Below are positions 11,300-23,942 of a stretch of DNA of 64,000 nt, in pieces; position 1 is the first letter of the stretch, and every line of letters starts with the position of its first letter. The position numbers were made by a program, and so were the translations under genes. The stretch comes from Agarophyton chilense (taxonomy: Eukaryota; Rhodophyta; Florideophyceae; Gracilariales; Gracilariaceae). The notes under the pieces are model-generated. The model saw only the letters and a program-made list of their open reading frames with translations. It did no database searches and was not told where the DNA came from. The stretch lies in NCBI GenBank assembly GCA_030374765.1, contig JARGXX010000096.1, positions 248,001 to 312,000 on the forward strand, read 5' to 3'.

Positions 11300-12387
11300 C
11301 TATCTTCGACGTTGGGCGTCCGAATTACGTTTGTAACGCGTTTGCGTTCTCGCCAATTCTCGAGCCGCTTGCTCTGTTCTTAACCTCAGGTCATTTCTCC
11401 AACTCAGATGGATTTTCGCCGTTGTCGATTTGTCTTTCTCGACTTCATCGAACCTCATAGGCAGTGAAGGTGGGCTACGTGATATGACGAGATCAAAAGT
11501 AGCCGCCTTGGTAGACGTATGCGCTTGCGCGTTGTACACATAACAGAGTGTATCTGTGTACATGTTCCACTCCTTCGGGGGATCCGCGCTGTAATGCCGA
11601 AGAGCAGCTATTAACGTACGGTTGTTGCGTTCCCACTGACCATAACAATTTGGATGATAGGTCGTGGTAAACACGTTCTTGATTCTGAATATTCGTCATA
11701 GATTCTGAAAGAACTTAGCGACAAACTGTTTTCCATTATCTGATAGCAGCACTTTTGGCGGATCGTACACATACACCCAGTGTTTGATGAAAGCCTGAGA
11801 TATTACCGAGGCGGTTATCCTCTTCAACGGTACAATTCGTACAAGTTTCGAGAATCTATCCGTATTTACCAACAGGTAGCAATATCCTTGGTCGGAATGA
11901 ATTAGCTCTCCAAGTATTTCGATGCTGACGAATTGTAGAGGCACCTTCACCGGGAATAGAGTCTCTTTTTCCTCTTCTTATATAGTTTCACTCAATTCAT
12001 CGCACACGCTCGGCATAGCTTTACCGTTTCATGGCATTCCATTGCCAACGTTGGCCAATAGAAGTCCCTTCTTAATGTTATAAACAAGTTTGTTCCTCCT
12101 GGGTGTCCAGATGGATTGGCATAATGGGCCAAGTAGAGTACACGACTCTTCAAAGCGTGCGGAACCACGATTTTATCATGCTTCTCGACATGTCTGATCA
12201 ATATACCTCGTGATTCGAGCGAAAAGGGCAACTGCTCCCCCTGGTTAAGACGAGAGCGTATTGCTGTACAGAAGGTATCTGTGAGGTGCTCATTGAAGAG
12301 CTCAGTGATTGAGATACGCACGAGTTGATCAGGAGAGGTTCGTTTCATCGTTGTCAATCTCCATTGAGAAACACGGTAAATCGCCAT
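11300..12387 (-). pseudogene. Element B integrase
   Basis: Three frames carry a gypsy integrase: the zinc-binding end with CHETVKLCRACAMN (11992-12387), the catalytic core with SIEILGELIHSDQGY and VLLSDNGKQFVAKFF (11696-11950), and the following TTYHPNCYGQWERNNRT block with its helical tail (11300-11674). The role is insertion of the element DNA. The layout matches element D residue block by residue block. The copy is a fossil. Confidence 0.9.
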
Positions 12388-12485
12388 CGATTTCTCCTTG
12401 GGTTTCCGCTAAAGTTTCTAATCGCGGTAAAGCGTCGTCCTGTATGTTAGCCAGTCCCTTCTTATATTTAACTTCGAAATCGAAT

Positions 12486-13926
12486 TCAGATAGTCGTAAG
12501 CGCCAGCGTGTTAATCTCCCGGAGGGGTGTGTTATTCATAATAACCATCATAGGGACGAATGATCCGTATGGATGGTAAACGTTTCTCCCTGGAGATAGG
12601 GTCGTAAAGTAGTCAGCGCCCACACTGCCGCCAGGCATTTCTTTTCTGATACGGAGTAATTCTTCTCTGCAACGTTCAGAGTTCGTGACCAGTAACCGAT
12701 TGGTTTCCTCTGACCGTTTGGATGGGTATGAAAAAGGGCACACCCAACCTGATACTCTCTGGAGTCGGTATCCAAAGAATAGGGTAGGTTAGGTTTGAGA
12801 AAGGCCAAGATTGGTGCTGTGACGAGTTTTGTCTTCAAAGTCTTGAAGCCTTCGTGTTCGGCGGGTCCGAATTCCTCGACCTTAACACGCTGTCCTTTAC
12901 GCGACAATGCGTTCAATGGAGCTGCAATGTGCGAGTAGCGCGGTATGAATCGTTTGTAGACGTTACATAATTCAAGGAAGCATCGCAAATGAGTCTGTGT
13001 GGACGGTGTTTGCGATTCGCGGTCTGCCGCTGTTTGAGTTTCATGAATTGAAAGCTGACCAGGCCTAGTTATGTGGCCCAAATTCTTCACAGTATTAGCG
13101 AACCATTCGCATTTCTGGAACTTCAAGGTTGTAACTGCTGTCTGCATCGCCTTGATAGTCTCCCCTATATGGCTCATATGCCTTTCCTTATCTTTAGAGA
13201 AGATAATGACATCGTCCAAATAGACTAGACATGTTTTCCATTTATACTTCGAGAGTAATATGTCCGAGGCGCGCTGGGAAGTTGGAGGAGCATTGGTGAG
13301 TCCAAAGGGCATCCGCTTGAAACGGTTTGGTCCAGTGTGTGACGCAAATGTAGTCTTATCCTGATCTTTTCGGCTACAGGAACCTGCCAATAGCCAGTGT
13401 TGGTGTCAAGCGTGGTAAACACGTTCGCATTGCCTAAGCTTTCTATACAGTCGTCCATGCGAGGCAGTGGATAGGTATCCCGTATCGTAACTGCGTTGAG
13501 TTTCCGGTAGTCGACGCAGAATCGTAAAGAACCATCAGGTTTCGGGACTAACATCACAGGTGAAGCCCAAGAAGATTGTGATGCTTCTATTACTCCCGCT
13601 TCGAGCATCTTGGCAACATTGTTCTTCTCGATCTGACGAGTTTGCGATCCTGCTCTGTAAGTTGGCTGAGACTTTAGACGAGATCTCGGAATAACATCAA
13701 TATGATGTTCTGTGGCGGAGATCTCGCCTAGTTTTCCACTCCACATAGAGGCATACTTTTTCAAAATTTGTTTGATTCTTTCCTTATACCCTTCGGGAAC
13801 ATTCTCGAGATCTAGTTCTTCGACTAGCTTACCTGGGTCCTTCTGTTCTTCTGTCGGTTGCAACTGCTCTCTGGGACCGTCATGACCGCCAGTTGATTCG
13901 TCTGACACATCAATAAACCCTAGCAC
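12486..13926 (-). pseudogene. Element B reverse transcriptase and RNase H
   Basis: The frames at 13225-13926 and 12548-13390 hold a gypsy polymerase: VIEASQSSWASPVMLVPKPD, DYRKLNAVTIRDTYPLPRMD, FTTLDTNTGYWQVPV, YLDDVIIFSKD, then the RNase H with PYSLDTDSREYQVGCALF and ALTTLRPYLQGETFTIHTDH. These reverse-transcribe the RNA and remove it. The order reverse transcriptase, RNase H, integrase is that of Ty3/gypsy. Fossil copy with several breaks. Confidence 0.93.
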
Positions 13927-14333
13927 TTCTGTGGTAGAGACATGAGTCGAAACTACTGCTATTGGGTGCGGCAGAGCAGCTGCAACGATCTGATTCTTCC
14001 GTAAACGATAATCGTTATCGGTAAAGTTACTAATGAGTGTTCAGAAGGGTTTGTCCGGTTCATCTTGGCCAATTCCATTCCCTGCGAGAAGTTTTTGATG
14101 CTCGTATAAAGCTTCATTAAGCTGGATTACCACGAGACTGTGTCGTTGTGTTATCACTTGTACCAATGTTTGGGATTGAGCCTTTAACACTGTAGGTCTC
14201 GACAAACAAATAGTTGGTAATATACGACCACTAGCCAACTCGTATTCTATTGAGGGTGGAAGTGGAGCAGCTGTAACGACTCATTGTAGTGGTCTTTTTA
14301 CTATAGGCACTGTCGAACCATCGTCTAACTTAC

Positions 14334-14849
14334 TTAGTCGACTTCGGGGGCGAATTGCTTCGAAAAACTGTCACAATAGTCACACCCCAGAACAACTGGT
14401 GCGGCCAATGACTTGCAGACAATAAACGTCACCTTCACTAAAGAGTGTCGGAGTCGAATGAGCAACTTCACTGTTCCAAGTGTTCTCACTGCATTCCTAT
14501 TAGCATCTCGGATGTCCGGCAACGGACCGTAACTAGTTTGTTCCTGATCGGTGAATTCTAATTCTGATATCCGAATAAAGTTCGGTCCGGCGCCTGTATC
14601 AAGGTCTGTCAGGCGGCGGGTCAATAAATCCTTGGCAGAGCCGATATCAGCATAAACCTTATAGTTCCTCTTCTGCATTGTCAAAACAACGTTTTCTTGT
14701 TTTGACGGACGAGTATAACACTTCCAAGGACTTTTGAGTTCACAGTCAAACCGTACTCGCTTTTCAACGGACGCATTCAATTCAGTCAACGGAAGATGAT
14801 GAGTCCTCATCAAGACCTTGGGTCTCCAAGCACGGGAACAAGGAGGCAA
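14334..14849 (-). pseudogene. Element B aspartic protease
   Basis: A 171-codon frame with the retropepsin motif DLDTGAGPNFIRIS near its middle and VVLGCDYCDSF near the end. It would cleave the polyprotein. The homologue in element D carries VIDTGAGPNFI. It lies between gag and reverse transcriptase as expected. Confidence 0.85.
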
Positions 14850-14866
14850 TTACTCCCTGGTCGGCT

Positions 14867-16969
14867 CTACGCGATGGAATAGGGCCGACCCCCTAGGGGT
14901 TCGCTGACTTGGTTTCCGAACTGAGACGGGTCGTTCGCCCTTTGGGCGTTGCTTGCAAATTGCAGATTACCCTGTGGTGCTTCAGTGTTTTGAAATACTG
15001 GTGCTCCTGATTGACGTCCAGGATGGTAGCTAAGCCATGCTTTCTCCTTCCGGTAGGTACCAGCTGGCACTTGGGTTCTTTCCTCCTATGAGAGGGTCTC
15101 GTAATTCGTGAGAACGCGAACTAAATCCTTTGCAGGAAGGGTACCTTCTGATGACAGATGATGACGGCCATAACACAGATAGAATACTAACGCTTCACGG
15201 CGTGCCGTCGACCTCAGTTGTGATCGAGACGGTATTCGAGTGTCCACCCATCCATTTTCTTCGTTCTTGAATCCTCCTTCCGGGGGTTTCATGTATGCAC
15301 GGTATTCTGGGCGTCTGCCCTCCACAGCCATTAAAACTTCTTTCTCTTGGGGTTTTGAGTGAGGTAGATCCTCCGTGGGCACCGATGAGTGCCAATAATC
15401 CATAAGGTGAATAGCATCGTGTTGCGATTGGTTATAGTGTCTAACAAACGACTACTATCGAGAGGCCACTGGAGATTACAGGTGGAACACCTTTCGAGTC
15501 GGTTTCGCGGCTTTTTTGGCTCTTTCCTCTGCTTTAGATGCGACAAGCGTTGTGGTGTTCCTTGTAACTTCGCAAGCTGTTACCGCGTCACCTTCATCTT
15601 GGGCAAACTGAGCTAACTCCGGAAATGGGGTTCTTTCATGTTTCTCTCAAAACCGAGCCACTAAAGATTTGATATTGGGATCGAGCTCATCGATGAAAAA
15701 GGTAATCTTGCTCTCCGTCGAGTGAACGTTTCCACAGCGCGTGGCCATTCTGTTAAGTATTGAGCTGTAGTTTGCTTCTCCCTCACCAGGTTTCTGTGTC
15801 ACATCACGAAGATCCAGGATATCCTGTCGGATTGCGTTCGAGGTCTCATAGCTGCGCAGTAAGTACTGTACTGCTCCCGGCCAGGATTTCACAACTCCTT
15901 CGTCAGCAGTCAGGGATCTGCAAACGTATTGATATTGCTCGGACGCAAAACCCGTCAAGAAACGTGGTAATGAAACCCAAGCTTGAGGTTCGCTCATTTC
16001 TAAGGTGTCCGCCTCGGCAACGAAACGAGTAAGGAACTCGAAAACGAGAATGGGCGTTTTCCCATCAAAGACTACATCATTCATTCCAGTCTTCAACCGC
16101 CTAATGTCGTCCTTGACCTTTGCGGTTACCCAACCCGATCGCATCTCGCCTGCTCTCCTCAGGCGACAATACCCGTAGTGCAGGACTTTCCGATACAACG
16201 GATTCGTACAAGAAAGTGGGCTGAGACGCTTGTACTTAAGAACCTTCTTTCCTAATAGCCAAGAGGACTTGTTCCTCTTCCTAGAACGGGAACTACGATG
16301 ATCATCATCACTGGAATCGTCAGTGGACGTATTCGACGAGTCAGACTCGGGAGCACTGGAGTTTTCATCCTCCGATCCTGATGATTCATCAGTAGTGTCA
16401 GGCTGGGAATTTCTCTTTTTGCGACGTCTTGACTTCGATTTCCTCGATCGCTCTCCCCTCATGGGGACTTCTTTTTCGTCTTTCACGACTTGGGTAGCAG
16501 TAGTTTGTGCATTAACCACTGCCTCCAGGCGTTCCAGACGAGGGTTTACTCGAGTGAGGATATCCTCAACGTCAACGGTCAGGCCCAGTAAAGCCTTTGA
16601 AGCATTACCATGCCTTTCCAATACTTGGTTCAAATCCTCTCGCAGGGTTCTCCAAACCGCGGGCATCGGGTCCCTTTCTTCTCAACGACCGAGTACGCCT
16701 TGATCTCGGCGCAAGCGCTCGACTTCTTCGGTAATGATCGCCAACTGCAATTCCAATCAAATGATTCGCTCACAATAGGCGTTTGACTCAGATTTGAGAC
16801 GAAGCACCTGAGCGCGTAAATCGTTTTCTCCAACAAGGGTTACGACCTGTTGGTCTCTAGGTTCATTATGGGAACCATTTCCATCCTTGGCTGGCTCAAT
16901 AGCCAGCTCCACGAGCGTAGGTACATCCGAGAGATCTCGTCTATCGGTCACCGAACGAGAGCGCGTCAT
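14867..16969 (-). pseudogene. Element B gag
   Basis: The main piece (15647-16666, 339 codons) starts with a coiled-coil-like stretch, then an acidic Ser/Asp-rich and Arg/Lys-rich linker, and then a retrotransposon gag capsid with ILVFEFLTRFVAEADTLEMS, RQDILDLRDVTQKPGEG and FIDELDPNIKSLVARF. Smaller frames on both sides (14867-15546, 16630-16969) look like its tail and N-terminus. The same gag occurs in element D. Confidence 0.8.
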
Positions 16970-17366
16970 TGTCTGACGGTATAGTCGCTCTCATGCTTCT
17001 GTAGATGAGGCGAGCCTCGGTCGTGGACGTAGGTCTGAAGGACCCGAGGTACCCGTACTAGACTGGGTCTTCTTTTTCGGCATTCCGAACAAATCCTGGA
17101 CACGAAATAATTGAGGTCTTCAATTGAATACGACAGCGAAGTTGACTACGGAACTCCGTAATAGCTGGACGTGGTCGGAAACCAGTTCTGAGATCGTACT
17201 CCACTCGAAAAAAAGATCGGTATCGATTCCACGTTCCAGATGCAAAATACTCCAGATGCTAAATATTTGGAGTACCCAACCACAGTGTTTCAAAGTCGGT
17301 AGACCACTTATTATATCCGCTCTACGGAGAGAGCAGACACCTGCGAGAGTGTATGGGACTGCCAAA

Positions 17367-17956
17367 TGGGTGCTTGCGGCTAAGCTGAATGGGTAGTAGA
17401 GTACAACACTAGCTAGCTAGAATCGGGGTTGTAAGGCCCCATTCGCCAATGAGGGTGTTTCGTACTATGGAACGGACAACTACTTGTTGTACCTTGTCCG
17501 GATCTCCGGTAAGGAATCTTGAACAAGGAACAAGACAGTTGTGAACCCTTTTGTCATCTCCTTTAGTTTGGAGTCGGCGCTTTCCTCTGTGCCTTAAGTA
17601 CGGTGCACAGGGGTGAGCGCCGCCCATAATAATTTGTAGATATAACTTGGTTAGCCGATTAAACCCTCTACAGTAAGGGATAACTAGCTTTAAATGGGCG
17701 TCCACCCACGAAAGGTAGGCTTGAATGCCTAGTGGCTACCCCCTATATCCGCCGTTACCAACCCGGTACTTCCCTTCAAAGGGTCGAATCGTATGTGCCT
17801 TGGCAGACCGAGATCCCACGTGTTACATACCACCTCACGGACTATCTGCGAGGTGTCGCTTCATAAATTCATCCTATCCGTTGCACTCATTTATGAGTAT
17901 CATTATACTTAGCCAAAAAATCTCCCATCGGCAATCCGACAGTGCAGAATACTAAG
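17367..17956 (-). repeat. Element B, 5' LTR
   Basis: This non-coding stretch lies upstream of the element B gag. Its outer end (reading TTAGTATTCTG on the minus strand) resembles the LTR start of element D (TGTAGTATTCTG), and its inner end, GCACCCA, is followed within three bases by TGGCAGTCCCATAC, a plausible primer-binding site. Boundaries are approximate because no partner LTR was found. Confidence 0.55.
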
Positions 17957-17958
17957 CT

Positions 17959-18470
17959 TTCGTCGCAAACGCGCTATCGCTGCGCACAACAAGGCTACTA
18001 ACATCGTTACACCATCGCTCTTTGTTGGCGACTTTGTACTCTTTCGACGCGCAAACGATCGCGCCCATAAGCTCCGCTTTGGCTTGTTCGGACTATTCCA
18101 AGTTACAGCCGTATACGGCCCTCTTGTCTACGGAATGACCTCGCTGCAAGGCGGGAGAACCGAGCGCGTCCATTGCGCTCGGATAATTAAGTACCGCGAC
18201 TGCCTCCTTGGGAAACCTATCGCTAAGGAAATGATCGATCTGGCGGAAAGAACCGATTCCCGATTCGATGTTGTCGAGAAAATCGTCGACATTGGTGAAG
18301 CTTCTGATGGACTCTTCTTCCCGGCCCAGTGAGAAGGACTCCCGGACAAGCGCGAGTGGACCTGGCAGCCTGTCACAAAACTCTACTCTAACATACAGGA
18401 CATCTTCATCAACTTTCTCAAGGCCTTCAAGTCCAAAAAAAGTCTCATATCAATGATCAAGCGCAGGCTT
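17959..18470 (+). pseudogene. Element A integrase tail with chromodomain-like end
   Basis: The plus strand reads a basic segment, then VGDFVLFRRANDRAHKLRF, a gypsy integrase C-terminal (GPY-type) module, followed by VVEKIVDIGEASDGLFF and further chromodomain-like sequence. Such ends steer integration toward particular chromatin. It stands directly in front of the split 3' LTR, as expected for the end of pol. It is what remains of element A's pol after the loss of the middle. Confidence 0.7.
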
Positions 18471-18522
18471 AGCATTGCCTCAGCAATATCAATTTCAAAC
18501 CCAACACTGCTCTTGTGGGCAG

Positions 18523-18716
18523 TGTTGAACGCCAGCGCATTTCAATCACTTCCAGCGAGGCATTCACATGCTATATTGCAAATTCAATCGCGAGCTAGGC
18601 ATTAAATTCGTTCAACCAATCACTGACCCCCTTCGCCAGCGTACGTTCTCCGAAGGGAGCTTTACGCTACCGCAGGCATGCATCCTTCGATTGGACCTCT
18701 GTGCCACCAAGATAGC
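18523..18716 (+). repeat. Element A, 3' LTR, first part
   Basis: It matches about 3270-3450 (shared blocks acgccagcgcattt, acgttctccga, gctaccgcagg). The copy is cut at 18716 by the copia element F, and its remainder continues at 59685-59928. Confidence 0.7.
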
Positions 18717-19179
18717 TATTGAGGACGTCTCGCGAGAGGAGGATGTAGACTTACAACACGCAATCTGTTTTCAGATAGCTGCATAGGTTGCACTACAATT
18801 CCAACTAGCGAACGTTAGATAGACACGAAATAGAATATTTAATTTGAAGTAGTATTCTAATCTAGTAGACTTTCAATTAGAATGAGGCTGCTCACTTGGC
18901 GCGGTAAAGACCCACACCAAGCTCCCAGCCACTATAGAAGAGCTCGAAACAATAGAACTACTTCTCTTGTCCGACATCAATCCATCGAATAACTTTCAAC
19001 CTCTTCCACAACAACTTCTCCATCACCATCACCGTCCTTCTCGTCCGTCGTCTTTCTCTAGCGCTTTCTACGCCGCTTAGACAGATTCCACCGCACCGCC
19101 GCTTTGTACGCCGTTTACGCCGACCCCGGCGCACCGCCGCGTTCTACAAAGCTTACACCGAATTGTATTTTGCTGAACA
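18717..19179 (+). repeat. Element F, 5' LTR
   Basis: A 463-base copy that aligns with 51971-52193 plus 59481-59684. Landmarks are gacgtctcgcgagag near the start, actagcgaacgttagat, and the block tccgacatcaatccatcg in the second half. It ends at gaaca, where the leader starts. This copy shows the uninterrupted site at which transposon H entered the other LTR. Confidence 0.85.
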
Positions 19180-20187
19180 TTGCGAAATCTATGTGCGCGT
19201 TTTGAAGAACTTTTTTGGATTTTTGTTTCTGGGGTTTTTCAAACGTTATTTTTCAACCCGATCTTTCAAGTTTTAAGATCCGAGAAGTGGCTTTGAAGTT
19301 AAATACGTGGAATATTTTCTGGATTTTTTCTTTGTGGAACTGTTCTGTCACTCACTTCTGGCTACTTTGCACCGGTCGTTGCTAGTAGTCGGAGAGAATA
19401 CAGTTGCTAACTATAAAAAAGTTCATGAAGCGAAGAGTGGCGCAGTAATAAGTAAGTTTTTATAACTACTTTTTGGTATTGTGTGTAACATTATCTAACT
19501 GATTTCTTCTTTCATGCAGTGCGAAGGTCTCAATCATCTTCCGAATATTCGTCCGACTCTGGAGCAGAAAACGCGGGCGATAACGACCGCTATAAAAATA
19601 GCAACGGAAATAGTTATTCCATGCGCGCAGTGTTATCAAACACGAAACGGTTGAAGCTGACGAAAGATTAAGAGACGAAAGCTCGTAGCAAACCAACAAC
19701 ACCGAAGGTCATGCTATAACTACACATACGCCTTCCTTCTGTCGTTTCCATTCTAAAGAGATTCTCTCTGAGAGACGATCGCGACATATTCTACTCGTTT
19801 GTAATCAAGCAGAGCGTCGAATACAGAAACCCCCTTTGAGGAAACGTGCGTTCAAGAGTTGTGCTGTTTGTATCATTTCTGTTTGCAGTATTTAGCAGCT
19901 CGAAGCGCATGAGAAAGGGAAGGGTCATCAACGCAAGCTTCGCCGGACCAACTATACGCGTGAAGATATTCACTGCCGCGTTTGAAACATTTCATTTACT
20001 GTAGCTCACGACCTCAGGGTTCATCTTCATAGCCGCCGTCATCGTTGTACTCTTAAGAATAAGGAAAATTCTATTTGAGTAAAAAGTGCATTGTTGTAAA
20101 GAAAACATGTTTTTTAGCAAAAGTACTTCAGTCTTTGCACAAGCGCTAAAGACAAAATCAATCTAAATAATAGCCATACATTAACTT
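19180..20187 (+). other. Element F leader, no gene seen
   Basis: About one kilobase between the 5' LTR and the first gag frame. It is AT-rich with short frames on both strands that I regard as chance. It should hold the primer-binding site right after 19179 and packaging signals, but none can be named from sequence alone. Confidence 0.4.
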
Positions 20188-21827
20188 ATGGTTATTACTA
20201 GATCTCAAGAATCTGCAAAGGACCAACTGAATACCTCTGGTGATCAACCGTTTGCTTCTAATTACCCATTCCAGACGCCAGCTAACAGTAGGCTTCCGTG
20301 TCCACCTGCAAGATCCTCGACTCCTCCTCCAATACCGGGTGTTAATTTTGCGCCGTCTCCGACTGCTTGCAACATGTATGATGGTGCAGGTAACGAGTTG
20401 GGGAGTTCTCTGGTGATCCGTCATTCATCTCAGAAGAGTCTGTTGGACACTATTCGGAGATACTTGGCCGACCTACCCAATGTCACTAGGAGTCAGATCG
20501 TGAATCTCATTAGGGGAGACTATTCACCTGATATAATATTCAATCACCAAGTATCATCCAATGTGGCTTTGATCAGCTCAATTGCTCGTCTTCTACAGAA
20601 ACTGGGCGTTGAAGTGGCCCAGCATCCTTCAGGAAGAACTATGAACCGTCTAAAATTTACGATCTACGTCAAGAACGAAGACCTTGCCGTTGCTGAAGAA
20701 GCTATTCAGGCTTCAAAAGCCTCTTTAGCCTTTTCTTCATACTCCTAGCAAATACCTGTCTCACAAGTCCATTAGAAAATCCAAAACCCTAGTCCAACTG
20801 TGAATAATCACTCTAATTTGCCATCTCAAACGATCAGGGTGAGCACTAACAACGAAGATCTTCCCAAGATCTCACACAATCTGGCAATGCGTTTCAAGGA
20901 CAACAACTCTAAGTTTTCCGGTGCCATTGGAGAATCTTGGACGGATTTCTTTAGCGAATGTCGTATCGAACTACAAGATTACATGGTACCAGATTACAAA
21001 CATGTTCAGCTTATGTATAATATTCTAAAGGATAATGCAAAGTGTTTCTTCAATGACCATGTCGTTCAAAAATCTCAATTTCTCGCTAATGCAACAAACC
21101 TCATCGAAGCACATTTTCATTCCACCTTGAAACAGAAGCGCATTGAAATTTGTTTGATGAACATACGACTTGATACTTTCCAATCAGAGGAATGTACGGA
21201 AACTCAAACCATTGAAAAATTGGATTCATAAATGTTGAAATTAGCTCCTCAAGGTCCACCATATTGTCATACTGGGACAAACAAGGTATCTTATTTTAGA
21301 AAAGCAGTTATTAGACATTCCTAATCAAATTATTCAATTTGCCGATTGGACTAATAAACTCTTTCCTATCAAGAATTCTAGACACAGATAGATTGTGCCA
21401 TTCAGCGCGAAAAGAAAGAAGCTACAGCACGAAAGTCCATTAATGTATTCAAGTTCTCTAAAAACGCAAAAACCGCAGATTTTATCTATCAGTTTCATCG
21501 AAACGCCATCTTCTTTCTGCTAGATATGTCCGCCACAAGAAAAATACGAAGCCTAAGATGGATGAAAGAACTTGCTTCAGTTATGGTGAAAAAGGACATA
21601 TCTTGCGATATTGTCGGCATCCAAAGGACTTAGCCGCCATTGCTGCAAGAAAAGCACAGCTTTATCAGAAAACCAAGAAATATTCCGATCAGAACCGTGC
21701 TTTAAAACCGGTACTTTACGAACTATGTGACCAGGTTGAAGATGATTCAGAAACCGAGAATGTCAACCCATTTTTCAATTTCGAAGAAAAAACAGAAGAC
21801 AACAAAAGCGCAATATCCGAAGACTGA
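20188..21827 (+). pseudogene. Element F gag
   Basis: Three frames. The first (20188-20748) starts at ATG and has a Pro-rich N-terminus and then a helical part. The second (20800-21231) carries the capsid block FKDNNSKFSGAIGESWTDFF and NILKDNAKCFFNDHV. The third (21558-21827) holds the zinc knuckle CFSYGEKGHILRYCRHPKD. This is the gag of a Ty1/copia element of the kind frequent in fungi. Fossil. Confidence 0.75.
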
Positions 21828-21898
21828 ACCGATGATGCTGTTGAAACCCTTTCTACCAGCATTGTAGCAGAGCCTTCAACCCCTGAAACGTATTTTTC

Positions 21899-22470
21899 AT
21901 GAGGAACTCTCCTGTGCGTGGATTTTTGAAGAAAACTCGAGAAGTTCTCAAAGGCTCAGCGCATGAAATCCAAAAACAAATCAAACACAAGTTTAAATGT
22001 TTTAAGGTTACAGATGTGGATATCGATTTTGAAACCACCGACGAGGTCAATGGTGGATGTCTAGGTATCGGAGCACAACGTTCTGTGATCGGAAAGGAGC
22101 AAGTACAGGCTTATTGCAAGCGTTATGGCTTAAAATTTAAGCAAACCCTTCGAAAACTCGTTTTCGACTTGGCAGTTCCATTTCCTGCAGCACTGTCCAA
22201 ATACCCATTCGAATCTGCGCCCCGGAACGTATAGTAATCAAGCTCAGCGTAGACGTGATCAACTGCAATGTTCCATTACTGCTTGAACTAGATTTTCTTG
22301 AAAGAGAAAGAATCTGTGTTGGCAATGTTAAGAACCTTTGTAAGAATGGATGGGAAATGCCTGTCATTCGAAAACTTGTTCATGCAGAAATAGACTGGAA
22401 CGAATACATAGCCTACTTCACAAAGGCAGGACTTAGGAAGATGCATTTACATTTTTATAACCCCTTATAA
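21899..22470 (+). pseudogene. Element F protease
   Basis: The frame at 21899-22234 contains GCLGIGAQRSVIGKEQVQAY, the surroundings of a retropepsin active site. The following frame (22255-22470) carries PLLLELDFLERE, the second protease landmark. It lies between gag and integrase as usual for copia. Confidence 0.7.
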
Positions 22471-23190
22471 CAGAACCTGTTTAGCGTCCTAAAACGAGCA
22501 AAACCCGAAGAAGTCAATGCTGAAACACGACATTTGCTAAGGGACATATGAAAGGCTTGCCACACTTGTCAATGTTTCACCCCAAAACCACAACAATTTC
22601 GGGATTCGTTTCCTCAAGGAGTTGATTTTTACAAAGATCTCGCTATGGATCTATTTTTCATAGACAGAAAATTGATGTTTCACGTGGTTGACATACGTAC
22701 TCATTTCAGAGCCGCTCTCTTTTTAGATGGACAATACATTCAAGATATTTGAAACACTCACTCAGAATGTTGAGCAACGGTATACACCGGGTACCGCGAC
22801 TCTATCCATTGTGCCCAAGGCTCAGCTTTTACATCTTCTCGATGGAAGGAAATTATGAATGCATTTGGCATCGATTTTATTCTGTCTGGAGTCGAAAGTC
22901 ATACCTCCATCGGTGCTGGCGAACAATATCGTGATCCTATAAGGCGAATATATCACAAATCAAGCTCGATGCAAACATTTCAAACCAGAAATTAATCCTC
23001 GCCACAGCCGTGAAAGCTATGAATGACACCATGAACCCAGAAGGTCTGGTTCCATCACTCAAAGTCTTCGGCACTTTACCAAGATTTCGTGGAATTCATA
23101 CAAAGTTACCTGACCAACAGGATCGCATGCAAGCTCTTTTGCCTGCTCGTTCTGAAATGCAAAAGATCGCCGATGAAGCGATTTCATTTT
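22471..23190 (+). pseudogene. Element F integrase, first part
   Basis: Pieces of an integrase: CHTCQCF (zinc-binding end), DLAMDLFFIDRKLMFHVVDI (core start), and at 23010-23190 AMNDTMNPEGLVPSLKVFGT followed by QDRMQALLPARSEMQKIADE, which is the conserved integrase C-terminal region of fungal-type copia elements. It stops at about 23190, where the DIRS-like element E begins. The continuation is found after 50100. Confidence 0.75.
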
Positions 23191-23244
23191 AATTCCAAAA
23201 GAAAACACTGGGCCCCAAATTGGGTAGATGCCCCCTGCCCAGGA

Positions 23245-23341
23245 GAACTCATACGCGGCGAGACGTGTACGGTGCCGTACCACCCTTTCTATCCAGATGC
23301 ATTGCGTTTCATGCGCATAAAATGCGTCTACAAAGCACAAA
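23245..23341 (+). repeat. Element E, left copy of terminal direct repeat
   Basis: The block running from cggcgagacgtgtacggtg through gttatccagatgc-like sequence to gtctacaaagcac occurs again at 49998-50094 in the same orientation with only a few differences. Matching direct repeats at both ends are typical for PAT/Ngaro-type relatives of DIRS. Confidence 0.85.
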
Positions 23342-23479
23342 ACATGAAAACACAGCGCAGCGCGAGTAGCCCAGAACAGAGTAAACCTTGAGAGCGTAGA
23401 GAGGCGGACCATCGTTAAGAGGTGGAAACGGGCGTGGAAGGAGCAACAGCGGTAGGAAGACTGAAACCCCAAAACGATG

Positions 23480-23942
23480 CGGCGGTAGTGCGGATAGTGC
23501 GGTCAAAACATAACTCAGCCATCTCTGGGCTACGAACACCCCAGTAAAAGCGGGCAAGCCGGACCTCGAGTGGTATATTTCACAACACTTGCTCAGCGTG
23601 TCCCCCGATAAGGAGAGAGTAGGATGTGAACTTGCCATGAAGAGAAGAGGTGATCCCAAGTGCGTCTAGGCAACGCTTGAGCGCATTGTTGAGCATTGTT
23701 GGACGCCAATTAACGGGCCTACCGGGTAACACGAAGTAGCGTGTATGCATTCCTTTCGCTGATTGCCAACGAAGCCATAGGTCCAACGGAGAGTGCAAGT
23801 CCCCCACGCGAGTGAAGGAGACCAAAGATACACCGCTTGCATTTTTCCCCTTGAAGACCGTCAAACGAGCGGTCAGTTGATCAGCTTCCAATGTCACGTT
23901 TGATGTCAAAAGGGAATCTGCAGAGCTCTCACGCAACCCATT
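23480..23942 (-). pseudogene. Element E tyrosine recombinase, C-terminal part
   Basis: The frame at 23580-23936 contains the recombinase catalytic end: TSYSLLIGGHAEQVL, equivalent to the HxLRxxxA block of tyrosine recombinases of DIRS elements, with NWRPTMLNNALKRCLDALGI before it. Further MAELCFDRTI-like sequence follows. The enzyme would integrate a circular DNA intermediate. Element C separates this piece from the N-terminal part at 29825-30200. Confidence 0.75.

Larger units (their letters stand above)
10476..17956 (-). mobile_element. Element B: truncated Ty3/gypsy retrotransposon
   Basis: B reads on the minus strand: 5' LTR at the right (about 17367-17956), then gag, protease, reverse transcriptase with RNase H, and integrase toward the left. 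I found no second LTR on the left and no chromodomain, so the 3' end is lost. The coding part is a fossil spread over many frames, with well over five breaks. Its proteins are close relatives of those of element D (same capsid wording, IEILGEL versus IEILGKL, LLSDNGKQF in both). It sits between the gag and integrase remains of element A. Confidence 0.85.

Noticed and set aside
18568-18786. 72-codon plus-strand frame that looked like a small gene.
   Set aside because: It spans the joint between the LTR of element A and the LTR of element F, so it is a chance frame.
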